Shown here: one piece after another, positions 9,492 to 17,094 of the stretch
Layout: each line of letters opens with the position of its first letter
Numbering within the stretch: position 1 is the first letter of the stretch
From: JAPUIN01 sp041580375
GTDB taxonomy: Bacteria; Acidobacteriota; Polarisedimenticolia; Gp22-AA2
NCBI GenBank assembly: GCA_041580375.1
Contig: JBFGDZ010000021.1
Span: 1-29,896, forward strand
DNA length: 29,896 nucleotides
Direction of reading: 5' to 3'
Made by a program: the position numbers and the translations under genes
Notes under the pieces: model-generated
What the model saw: the letters and a program-made list of their open reading frames with translations, nothing else
What the model was told of the DNA's origin: nothing
Database searches by the model: none

Positions 9492-10397
9492 TCAAGGCCG
9501 GGACGATCGGAGCCGCTCCATCTCCTCGATCGTCTTCGGCCAGTCTCGGCGAAGAAGGCGCGAGAGGGCCCGGTCCGCCAGGATCCTGCCTCCGGTCTGG
9601 CACCGCGGGCAGTAGTTGCACTCGTTCTCGGCGTAGACGATCCTCTGCACCGGCGTCCCGCAGGCGGGACAGGGCTCCCGGAATCGCCCGTGCACGGACA
9701 TGCCGTCCCGGAACGCCGTGACCTTCTCCGGAAACCCGCCGGCGCGCTCTCTCCTCAGCCTCTCCGTCCACTCCCGGAGCACGGCCACGGCCGCCTCGTG
9801 CAGCCGTGCGATCTCGCCGTCCGACAGACGCCGCGTGAGCGCCATGGGGGACAGACCCGCCCTGTGCAGAATCTCGTCCGAGTAGGCGTTGCCGACGCCG
9901 CTGAACTGGCGCGGATCGGTCAGCGCCCGCTTCAGGGTGTGGTTTTCGCGCCGGAGCGCGCCCCCGAACGCCGCGCGATCCGCGTCGAGAATCTCGAGCC
10001 CGCCCCGGTCGAACGCGGCGAGCGCCTCTCCGCCACGCGCGAGATGAAGCGAGGCCCGCTTCTTCGAGCCGGCCTCCGTCAGGATGAGCGAGCCCCCCGC
10101 GAAGTCGAACGCGGCCAGGCCGATCTTCCCGGGCACGCCGGCGCCGCGCGCCCGCCAGTGCAGGCGCCCGGCGATCATCAGATGCAGCACCAGGTACAGA
10201 TCGCCCTCGATCCCCAGGACGATCCGTTTGCCGGCGCGGCGGATCGATTCGACCGACCTCCCTTCCGCATCCCGGGGGGACGGTTCGACCGAACGGAGCA
10301 GAAACGGGCTCTTCAGACGCACCCGCTCGAGCCGTTCGCCGAGGATCCGTTCCCGGAGAGCCTCGATGTACGCGATGACGTCGGGAAGCTCGGGCAC
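9492..10397 (-). CDS. Fpg/Nei-family DNA glycosylase (AP lyase)
   Basis: A 301-residue base-excision repair enzyme that removes oxidised bases. The GTG start at 10397 is set by the family: after Met removal the mature N-terminus is PELPDV, giving the catalytic Pro and Glu. The frame stays open far upstream, but that part is antisense to the activator gene. Visible motifs include LHLMIAGRLHW, the helix-two-turn-helix GVGNAYSDEILHRAGLSP, and a C-terminal zinc finger CPAC...CPRC. In the finger the residue five before the third Cys is Asn (NECNYC), where E. coli Fpg has its DNA-contacting Arg258 (RATFYC), so this is a divergent Fpg/Nei subfamily. About 20 residues follow the finger (LADRALSRLLRRDWP...). 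A TATAGT hexamer ends only 7 bases before the GTG and no Shine-Dalgarno is evident, so the mRNA may be leaderless. Confidence 0.85.
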   Translation of the reverse strand: MPELPDVIAYIEALRERILGERLERVRLKSPFLLRSVEPSPRDAEGRSVESIRRAGKRIVLGIEGDLYLVLHLMIAGRLHWRARGAGVPGKIGLAAFDFAGGSLILTEAGSKKRASLHLARGGEALAAFDRGGLEILDADRAAFGGALRRENHTLKRALTDPRQFSGVGNAYSDEILHRAGLSPMALTRRLSDGEIARLHEAAVAVLREWTERLRRERAGGFPEKVTAFRDGMSVHGRFREPCPACGTPVQRIVYAENECNYCPRCQTGGRILADRALSRLLRRDWPKTIEEMERLRSSRP

Positions 10398-10496
10398 CGG
10401 GCCGACTATACCCGAGCGGGGCCGGCCGAATGGCCGGGCGGCGGCCGGAGCGGCGCCGGGACGGGGCTCCGGGCGTTCGACAAGTTCCCGTTCCGC

Positions 10497-10525
10497 TTGA
10501 CTTTGTGCCCGATCGGAAGTAAAAC
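10497..10525 (+). promoter_or_regulatory. Candidate sigma-70 promoter for the sigma-54 activator gene
   Basis: TTGACT (10497-10502), a 17-bp spacer and TAAAAC (10520-10525) lie 22 bp before the ATG at 10548. The -35 box matches 5 of 6 consensus bases and the -10 box 4 of 6. The upstream DNA is shared with the divergent glycosylase gene. Confidence 0.45.
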
Positions 10526-10547
10526 CTCCGATTTGGAACGGAGCCTC

Positions 10548-11984
<1,437 letters not shown>

Positions 11985-11997
11985 TCTCCCAACCCGG

Positions 11998-12049
11998 CTC
12001 CGATCGGATCCGCCGCCTCCGGCGCGATCCGGGGGCCGTCCTCCGATCG
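11998..12049 (+). promoter_or_regulatory. Candidate activator-binding sites (direct repeat plus dyad)
   Basis: CTCCGATCG occurs at 11998-12006 and again at 12041-12049, spaced 43 bp, close to four helical turns. Between them lies the imperfect dyad GGATCCGCCG-CCTC-CGGCGCGATCC (12006-12030). They sit about 70-120 bp upstream of the -24 box, where enhancer sites for sigma-54 activators are usually found. The dyad lacks a T-run, so it is not a convincing terminator. The binding role is inferred only. Confidence 0.35.
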
Positions 12050-12117
12050 CGGGCCCGTTCCGCGTCCGTCAGTAAACCGCCGGGCCCCCTCCGGCCATTC
12101 CAGGCTTTCCCCTCTCA

Positions 12118-12133
12118 TGGCACGAGCGTTGCT
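12118..12133 (+). promoter_or_regulatory. Sigma-54 (-24/-12) promoter
   Basis: TGGCACG-AGCG-TTGCT is an exact match to the sigma-54 consensus (TGGCACG-N4-TTGCW). The invariant GG is at 12119-12120 and the GC at 12131-12132, with the required 12-bp offset. The expected transcription start is near 12144, leaving a leader of about 60 nt before the ATG at 12206. Confidence 0.8.
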
Positions 12134-12205
12134 CTTCAATCCGGCGCGACGGGGTGGCCCGATTCGATGCGACTCGATGACTCCACCCCACAAGGAGGTC
12201 GCCGC

Positions 12206-12352
12206 ATGAAGCCGTCACGGCACGATCCGAAAGCCGCGAAACCGGAGGAGAAGATCAGGGCGAAACCGGACGCCGGCGCCGCTCAACCCAGGACCACGAC
12301 GGGTCCGAATCCATCGACCCGAGATTCCAGCCAAAAGGTCGGGAAGCGGTAG
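12206..12352 (+). CDS. Small basic, disordered 48-residue protein, sigma-54-transcribed
   Basis: A 48-residue ORF with a near-ideal Shine-Dalgarno (AAGGAGGT at 12192-12199) six bases before the ATG. It has 12 Lys/Arg against 5 Asp/Glu, 7 Pro and many Ala, Thr and Ser, with almost no hydrophobic residues, so it should be soluble, intrinsically disordered and strongly basic. No signal peptide, Cys or known domain is seen. I do not recognise the family. It is bracketed by a perfect sigma-54 promoter and an intrinsic terminator, making a transcript of about 270 nt from roughly 12144 to 12413. Nucleic-acid or anionic-partner binding is a guess from charge alone. The RNA could also act as a small RNA with this ORF as a secondary function. 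Confidence 0.6.
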   Translation: MKPSRHDPKAAKPEEKIRAKPDAGAAQPRTTTGPNPSTRDSSQKVGKR

Positions 12353-12360
12353 CGGTCCAC

Positions 12361-12413
12361 AACGGCACGAGCGCTCCATGCAGTCCCCCCGGACGCTCGT
12401 GCCGTTAGTTTTT
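12361..12413 (+). terminator. Intrinsic terminator of the sigma-54 small transcript
   Basis: A perfect 13-bp stem pairs AACGGCACGAGCG (12361-12373) with CGCTCGTGCCGTT (12394-12406) around a 20-nt loop. It is followed by AG and five Ts (12409-12413). The right arm and T-run overlap the last codons and stop of the convergent MFS gene. Confidence 0.85.
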
Positions 12414-13727
12414 GTCCCGGCCCCAGTCGTATCCCAGGATCTGCACGACGCGCTGCCCGACGAGATCGCGCAGGACCTCCCGCAGGCCCGACTGCCGGAC
12501 CGGACGCACCTCCTTCACCACGGAGTCGAACAGAGCCGTCGCCAGGCACCGCATCACGCCCGAGACCATGAACAGGCCGATGAAGGCCGAGCCGTTCACC
12601 TCGGGCAGACCGGTCAGGCACCACCCTCCCGCGAGCGTGCCGAGGCTGATGCAGCATCCATTGATGACGTTGAAATAGGCGAGCGATCGCGTGCGCGTGG
12701 AGGGGCCGGCCGCGTCGTAAACGAAGTTGACGGCGCACAGATTGATGCCGCCCCAGAGGAACCCGCCGATCAGGTGGGCGAACATGAGCCACTCCGGCCG
12801 GGCGGACAGTCCCCAGATGAACGGGACCAGGCTCGCTCCCGCCATCGTCCAGCGCAGGACGACGCGGTTGCCGCGCCGGTCCGCCACACGCCCCCAGCGC
12901 GGGATGAGCAGGTTGCCGAGCATCGTGCCCGACAGCGTGATCACCGCGTAGGTGAGATAACCGTAGCGCAGCTCCTTCAGCATGTAGATGGTCAGGTAAG
13001 GCACCGCGAAATTGACGGCGAAGTTGAACGCTCCGAAGCAGAGGGAGAAGCGGACGAAGTTGTCGTGCGGGGCTCTCCGCAGGAACGACCGGAAGGAGGC
13101 GCGGATGGCGGCCGGCTCGTGCCAGGGAAGATCGACCAGGCTTCTCAGGGACAGCCACGACAGGCCGCGGCACAGCGCGGCCATGAGGCACAGCAGGGCG
13201 AATCCGGCGAGCGGGCGGGCCGAGAGCCGGTGGAGCAGCGCGCCGGCGAGCATCCCGGCGGCGGCGGTGCCGATGCCGACGAGCATGTCGCGCTGCCCGA
13301 GGAAGCGGCCGCGCTTCTCCCCGGGCAGGTACTCGCTCACCATGCTCCCCCAAGCGGGGCCTCCGAGCGCGGCGCCGGTCGTGCCGATCGTGTAGAGGGC
13401 GATCAGCGCCGCGACGGCCCAGCCGCCGAACAGAGGCTGCACGAACGCGATCGGAACCCACAGCGCCGCCTGGAGTCCCACGACCCACAGGACGAGCCTC
13501 CGGCGCGAGCCCGCCAGGTGGACCGCCTCGACGGAGCGCACCTGGGCGATCGACACGACGAAGTTGCGCGCCGAGCTGATCAGGCCGGCCTGCAGGGCGG
13601 AGGCGCCGAGCGCGAGCGCGTACGGGATCATGAACGGATCGGTGAGCCCGGTCATGATGGCGAACGGCACCGCCTCGAGCCGGGTCGAGCGGATGCTTCT
13701 GCGCAGCGGGTCGGTGGTGGAATCCAT
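12405..13727 (-). CDS. Major facilitator superfamily transporter
   Basis: A 440-residue integral membrane protein with about 12 hydrophobic segments, the usual MFS size. Between TM2 and TM3 is the loop SIAQVRSVEAVHLAGSRRR, a weak version of the MFS GxxxD-R-GRR loop; a second copy after TM8 reads RWGRVADRRGNRVVLRW and is closer to consensus. Substrate cannot be told from sequence; a drug/sugar-type efflux or uptake porter is possible. The TAA stop (12405-12407) lies inside the terminator hairpin of the convergent small transcript, so the two 3' ends overlap. It is probably transcribed alone; the PAP2 gene ends 78 bp upstream. Confidence 0.88.
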   Translation of the reverse strand: MDSTTDPLRRSIRSTRLEAVPFAIMTGLTDPFMIPYALALGASALQAGLISSARNFVVSIAQVRSVEAVHLAGSRRRLVLWVVGLQAALWVPIAFVQPLFGGWAVAALIALYTIGTTGAALGGPAWGSMVSEYLPGEKRGRFLGQRDMLVGIGTAAAGMLAGALLHRLSARPLAGFALLCLMAALCRGLSWLSLRSLVDLPWHEPAAIRASFRSFLRRAPHDNFVRFSLCFGAFNFAVNFAVPYLTIYMLKELRYGYLTYAVITLSGTMLGNLLIPRWGRVADRRGNRVVLRWTMAGASLVPFIWGLSARPEWLMFAHLIGGFLWGGINLCAVNFVYDAAGPSTRTRSLAYFNVINGCCISLGTLAGGWCLTGLPEVNGSAFIGLFMVSGVMRCLATALFDSVVKEVRPVRQSGLREVLRDLVGQRVVQILGYDWGRDKN

Positions 13728-13805
13728 CTGGGCGGCGCGCGACCCCGCCCGCGCCCGGGCAGGCCGGTTCGCGGGCGCTGAACCATCGTCACGAAGGACG
13801 GAGGA

Positions 13806-14699
13806 TTATAGACGGTCCCCGCCCGGCCCGGCGCGGCCCGGCGCGATGCGCACGAACAGTCCCTTCCCGTCCGCGGACACGACGAACGAGACCGGCCGCC
13901 GCGCGCGGCGGGCCGCGGCCGCGGCCCGGGGATCCCCGTCCGGCGGCGGAGCGACCCGGCCGGCATCGAGCCCGTGGCGGCCGGCGAGCGCGCGCCCGAT
14001 CGCGATGCCGAGACCGGCGCCCGCCAGAACGTCGGAGGCCCAATGGGTGTCGTTCTCCATGCGGGCCAGGCCGACCAGCCCGGCGATCGGATAAGCGACC
14101 CAGGCGGCGCGCGGTCCGTACGACTCCGCGAACACGGATGCGATGGCGAAGGTCCTCGATGTGTGTCCCGAGGGAAACGAGGTCCCGCCCTCCCAGAACT
14201 GCCCCTTCGATCCGGAGCCGTCGGGTCGTTCCCGAGCGAAGAGGCCCTTGGCGGCCGACGTGATCGCGGCCGTGTAGATGAACGATTCGAACGCAACCGC
14301 CGAGGTGCGCCGCAGACGATCGCGTCCCGCGGCGCGCCCCAGGAGCCAGGCGCTCCCGGTGATCGCGAACCCGCTGCCGATCCGCCCGATCGGCTCGAAC
14401 ACCCGCTCGAGATCGCCGCTGGTCTCCGATCGGTGATCGCCGATCCAGTCGAGAATCGCCTCGTCCCGCGTCAGGAGGATGCCGGTGGCGCCGACGACGG
14501 ACGCCGTCAGGATCGTTCCACGGCGAGTGGGCCGGGTGGGGAAGGTGAGAAGGTACCGGCCGTCGTCGAGGAAGGCGCGGAACGCCCGGCCGGGGCCCGC
14601 CGGCGCGCCGGACCGTTCGTCGGGCTCTCCGCACATCGCGCCCGGCAGCGCTCCAGCCGACATCATCGCGAATGAGAGGACGATCGCGCCTGTTCGCAC
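13806..14699 (-). CDS. Periplasmic/membrane PAP2-family phosphatase
   Basis: A 297-residue protein with all three PAP2 signature motifs: K151-x6-RP, then FPSGHTSRT (residues 175-182), and R213-x5-H219-xxx-D223 in ARMENDTHWASD. The catalytic His residues are therefore present. An N-terminal hydrophobic segment (about 4-22) could be a signal peptide or anchor, and further hydrophobic stretches surround the motifs. The family dephosphorylates lipid phosphates such as undecaprenyl pyrophosphate or phosphatidic acid. The Pro/Ala/Arg-rich tail after about residue 240 is an extension beyond the catalytic core. The start is a GTG at 14699 without an obvious Shine-Dalgarno; the tandem ATGs at codons 12-13 would cut into the hydrophobic N-terminus, so the GTG is preferred but not certain. 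Confidence 0.87.
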   Translation of the reverse strand: MRTGAIVLSFAMMSAGALPGAMCGEPDERSGAPAGPGRAFRAFLDDGRYLLTFPTRPTRRGTILTASVVGATGILLTRDEAILDWIGDHRSETSGDLERVFEPIGRIGSGFAITGSAWLLGRAAGRDRLRRTSAVAFESFIYTAAITSAAKGLFARERPDGSGSKGQFWEGGTSFPSGHTSRTFAIASVFAESYGPRAAWVAYPIAGLVGLARMENDTHWASDVLAGAGLGIAIGRALAGRHGLDAGRVAPPPDGDPRAAAAARRARRPVSFVVSADGKGLFVRIAPGRAGPGGDRL

Positions 14700-14765
14700 C
14701 GCGTGGAGTTTACTTCATGTCGATCGGCCCCCGCCCGAACGGAGGCGGTCCCTGCGGGCCGACGC

Positions 14766-15464
14766 TCACCCGGATGCGGCCCTCTTGAAGGCCGGCAGTC
14801 CTTTCAGCCACGCGCCGATGTCCTGGATTTCCTGAGGATGCACCTCGTGCCCCATGGGGTAGGTGTTCCAGGCGACGTCGTACCCCAGCGCGACGAGGCG
14901 ATCGCGTGCCGCCGCGCCGCGATCGAGGGGAACCATCGGATCCTGCGTGCCGTGCGCCTGGAAGATCGGGACGGAGAGGTTGGCGTCGGAGCGCTCCGAT
15001 TCCAGCGAGGCCTCGCCTACGAGGTAACACGACAGGGCAAGGATACCGGCCAGCGGTTCCGGATGCCGGAGCCCGACGTGCAGCGCCATCGCGCCGCCCT
15101 GCGAGAAGCCGGCCAGCGCGATCGAACCCGCCGCGAGACCCCTTTTCTTCTCGCGGGCGATGAGCGCCTCGATCGACTCCGCCGATTCCCGGATCCCCCG
15201 CTCGTCGTGCTCCCGCTCGAGCTCCATCGCGCGGATGTCGTACCAGGCCGGCATGATGAGACCCATGTTGATCGTCACGGCCCGCTTTGGCGCGTGCGGG
15301 AAGACGAAACGCACGCCGGAGCCCTCGCCCAGGCCGAGGTAGGGGACGATCGGCTCGAAATCATGACCGTCGGCGCCCAGTCCGTGCATCCAGATGACGG
15401 CGAACGAGGGACTCTCTCCCGTCAGGACCTCGACGCTCGGGAGAAGGTCGCCGTTTTCAGGCAT
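14766..15464 (-). CDS. Alpha/beta-hydrolase, phospholipase/carboxylesterase family
   Basis: A 232-residue cytoplasmic hydrolase of the acyl-protein-thioesterase/EstA-like family. The oxyanion-region motif WMHGLGADGHDF is near residue 25, the nucleophile lies in GFSQGG (S121), the acid in HGTQDPMVP (D175), and the His in GHEVHP (H206). The substrate is likely a carboxylic ester or acyl thioester and is not determinable here. The ATG at 15464 was chosen because GGAGG sits about 10 bases upstream; a start 15 codons earlier would add a Pro/Gly/Arg-rich stretch and lose this site. It lies downstream of the chelatase gene on the same strand (116 bp gap), with no clear terminator between. Confidence 0.9.
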   Translation of the reverse strand: MPENGDLLPSVEVLTGESPSFAVIWMHGLGADGHDFEPIVPYLGLGEGSGVRFVFPHAPKRAVTINMGLIMPAWYDIRAMELEREHDERGIRESAESIEALIAREKKRGLAAGSIALAGFSQGGAMALHVGLRHPEPLAGILALSCYLVGEASLESERSDANLSVPIFQAHGTQDPMVPLDRGAAARDRLVALGYDVAWNTYPMGHEVHPQEIQDIGAWLKGLPAFKRAASG

Positions 15465-15580
15465 CGTTTCCGGTCCTCCAGCACGGCCGGCGGGCCGGGC
15501 ACCGCTCATCTACCACGCGGGACTCCACCGTACAAGGCCCCGGTCACAGCCGGAGCCGGGGGTCGCGTTGCGGGAGTGGA

Positions 15581-15997
15581 TCAGGGGCGGGCGGCTTCGG
15601 CCGCGACCTGCCGGAGGAGGGCGGCGAAGCGGGGATCCTCGCCGACGGGTCGCAGCACGTCGATGTGGATCTGCGGAAATCTGGCCTTTGCCGCGGCGAC
15701 CTGCTCGGGAATGTCGCGCGCGACGTGCGCCCCACCCGCCAGGAAGAGCGGCAGCAGCCGCAGCCGCTTCACGCCGTCGCGCACCGCATCCGCGGCCGCA
15801 TCCATCAGGGTGGGGGAGGCGAACTCCATGTAAACCAGCCGGACGTTGCCCCGGCCGACGCGCTCCATCAGATCGGCCGTCATCCGTTCGAACGGCTCGC
15901 GCCAGCGCGGATCCCTGCTGCCGTGGACGAAGAGAATCAGACGGGACCCGGCCGGCGCGTCCGGCTTCCCGCCGCGGTTTCCGTTGTCGCGGTTCAT
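15581..15997 (-). CDS. CbiX/SirB-like sirohydrochlorin (cobalto)chelatase
   Basis: A 138-residue protein the size of the small class II chelatases. It has the N-terminal metal-binding His in LILFVHGSRDPRWREPF and the second His in LPLFLAGGAHVARDIP, both typical of CbiX/SirB. These enzymes insert cobalt (or iron) into sirohydrochlorin, feeding cobalamin or siroheme synthesis. The ATG at 15997 is preferred: GAGG lies nine bases upstream. An ATG at 16006 would have no usable spacing. No other cobalamin-synthesis gene is in the window, but a B12-binding regulator gene lies 1.1 kb away. A strong terminator-like hairpin ends about 10 bases before the ribosome-binding site, so expression may depend on read-through or on a promoter within the hairpin region. 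Confidence 0.85.
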   Translation of the reverse strand: MNRDNGNRGGKPDAPAGSRLILFVHGSRDPRWREPFERMTADLMERVGRGNVRLVYMEFASPTLMDAAADAVRDGVKRLRLLPLFLAGGAHVARDIPEQVAAAKARFPQIHIDVLRPVGEDPRFAALLRQVAAEAARP

Positions 15998-16011
15998 GAT
16001 CGTCATCCTCG

Positions 16012-16078
16012 AAAAACAATCAGGGGGGCGGCCGGAGTTTGGAATCCCGGGGGTACGGACACCGGCCACCCCCCTGAT
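16012..16078 (-). terminator. Intrinsic terminator between fasciclin gene and cbiX
   Basis: CCGGCCACCCCCCTGAT (16062-16078) pairs with ATCAGGGGGGCGGCCGG (16019-16035): 16 of 17 positions are Watson-Crick, with one C-A mismatch. The loop is 26 nt. Read on the minus strand, the hairpin is followed by TG and five Ts (16016-16012), then directly by the GAGG of the chelatase gene. It terminates the fasciclin transcript and could act as an attenuator for the chelatase gene. Confidence 0.8.
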
Positions 16079-16133
16079 ATCGGAAGCCCTCAGGATGGTT
16101 CGACGAGGGCGGTGAAACGTCCGCCTCAGGGAA

Positions 16134-16640
16134 TCAGCCCTTCGGCAGGATGACCGTATCGATGACGTGGATCACGCCATTGCTCGTCATGATGTCGGTC
16201 TTGACGACGTTGGCGCTGTCGACCTTGACACCCGATCCGCCAGTGTTGATTGTGATCGACTGACCCTGAACGGTCTTCGCCGACTTGAGGCCGGCCACGT
16301 CGGCGGCCATCACCTTGCCCGGCACCACGTGATAGGTGAGAACGGCCGCCAGCTTCTCCTTATCTTTCAGAAGATTCTCCAGGGTGCCCTTCGGGAGCTT
16401 CGCGAACGCCTCGTCGGTCGGCGCGAATACTGTGAACGGCCCCTTACCCTTGAGCGTGCTGACGAGGCCGGCCTCCTTGACCGCCTTCACGAGCGTGTTG
16501 AACGAGCCGGCGTTGATCGCCGTGTCCACGATGTCCATCTTCGGCTTCTCGGACATGTGGGCACCGGCCCAGAGGGCCCCCAGGCCGAGGACGGACGCCA
16601 GTGCGACTGCGAGGGTCGAACGGAACATTTTGGAATTCAT
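16134..16640 (-). CDS. Secreted fasciclin (FAS1)-domain protein
   Basis: A 168-residue protein with an N-terminal signal peptide (about residues 1-27, KMFRSTLAVALASVLGLGAL, then AGAHM). A single FAS1 domain covers the rest: the H1 motif FTVFAPTDEAFAKLP, the YHVVPGKV strand, and the H2 motif GVIHVIDTVILPKG at the C-terminus. FAS1 proteins are secreted or surface adhesion/structural proteins. The start is fixed by AAAGGAGA eight bases before the ATG and by the signal peptide; the longer open frame upstream crosses the DUF378 gene. It lies 80 bp after the DUF378 gene on the same strand, probably one transcript ending at the 16012-16078 terminator. Confidence 0.9.
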   Translation of the reverse strand: MNSKMFRSTLAVALASVLGLGALWAGAHMSEKPKMDIVDTAINAGSFNTLVKAVKEAGLVSTLKGKGPFTVFAPTDEAFAKLPKGTLENLLKDKEKLAAVLTYHVVPGKVMAADVAGLKSAKTVQGQSITINTGGSGVKVDSANVVKTDIMTSNGVIHVIDTVILPKG

Positions 16641-16720
16641 CGATCGTTTCTCCTTTGAGTGTCCAGAGTCGTTGTTCGTGTGCTGCGTGTTGTTGAACGT
16701 CGAGATGGCGCTATCCACGC

Positions 16721-16942
16721 TCAGATCGCGGCGTGGGCCGTCGCCCAGCGGCGCTGAATCGCCTTCCACTGCAGACCCTGATAGACGGCGCTGAGACCGA
16801 CCAGCGTGTAGACCAGGCGGCTGAGAGCGCTCGCCTCCCCGAACAGGGCGGCGACCAGATCGAGCTGGAAGATCCCGACCAGCCCCCAGTTCAGGCCTCC
16901 GACCACCAGCAGGATCGCCGCGACGACATCGAGCATCTTCAT
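16721..16942 (-). CDS. DUF378-family small membrane protein
   Basis: A 73-residue protein with two hydrophobic segments (about 5-25 and 38-58) and the family's characteristic VVGGLNWGLVGIF motif, followed by FGEASALSRLVYTLVGLSAVYQ. The function of DUF378 (YuzA-like) is not established. The ATG at 16942 has GGAGGAAGGG just upstream; the longer open frame would run through the divergent promoter region and is rejected. It is the first gene after the minus-strand promoter at 16991-17019. Confidence 0.88.
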   Translation of the reverse strand: MKMLDVVAAILLVVGGLNWGLVGIFQLDLVAALFGEASALSRLVYTLVGLSAVYQGLQWKAIQRRWATAHAAI

Positions 16943-16987
16943 GGTTCCCTTCCTCCTCGTTCCGAAGAATCGTTTCAATTGATGTCC

Positions 16988-17056
16988 TAGACAATACATT
17001 GACACTATCTGTTTGTCAACACATTTTCTGGATTTTTTCTTGACATATATTAGACA
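16988..17056 (+). promoter_or_regulatory. Two 11-bp-spaced direct-repeat pairs, candidate CarH/LitR operators
   Basis: TAGACA (16988-16993) and TTGACA (16999-17004) are exactly 11 bp apart. TTGACA (17040-17045) and TAGACA (17051-17056) are also exactly 11 bp apart. The first pair overlaps the -10 of the minus-strand promoter and the second the -35 and spacer of the plus-strand promoter. CarH-type MerR regulators are known to bind 11-bp-spaced direct repeats over the -35 region. Assignment to the adjacent regulator is inference. Confidence 0.5.
16991..17019 (-). promoter_or_regulatory. Sigma-70-type promoter for DUF378-fasciclin genes
   Basis: On the minus strand TTGACA (17019-17014), a 17-bp spacer and TATTGT (16996-16991) lie about 50 bp upstream of the DUF378 start. 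The -35 box is perfect. A pair of GACA repeats (16988 and 16999) overlaps the -10 region. Confidence 0.65.
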
Positions 17057-17068
17057 GAGCCGTATACT
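17040..17068 (+). promoter_or_regulatory. Sigma-70-type promoter of the merR-photolyase operon
   Basis: TTGACA (17040-17045), 17-bp spacer, TATACT (17063-17068): 11 of 12 consensus positions. The predicted start near 17075 leaves a leader of about 20 nt before the ATG at 17095, and would exclude the GTG at 17077 as a normal start. Confidence 0.75.
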
Positions 17069-17094
17069 CATCTCTGGTGACTGAGGAGCCGAAA

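Noticed and set aside
9596..9620. TGGCAC followed by TTGCA resembling a sigma-54 promoter
   Set aside because: The spacing between the two elements is wrong and the site is inside the glycosylase coding region.
9441..10547. N-terminal extension of the sigma-54 activator frame
   Set aside because: It is antisense to the LsrF/glycosylase region and the family domain starts at the ATG at 10548 after a ribosome-binding site.
12378..13781. 467-codon plus-strand frame over the MFS gene
   Set aside because: No hydrophobic pattern or recognisable domain; the minus strand encodes a convincing 12-TM transporter.
15998..16133. Possible cobalamin riboswitch before the chelatase gene
   Set aside because: No GCCACTG-type B12 box and the interval is too short; the structure is explained by a terminator hairpin.
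16641..16994. Extended N-terminus for the fasciclin protein
   Set aside because: It would cross the DUF378 gene; the signal peptide and Shine-Dalgarno fix the start at 16640.
16943..17071. Extended N-terminus for the DUF378 protein
   Set aside because: It would translate the divergent promoter region; the ATG at 16942 has a strong ribosome-binding site and the family starts there.
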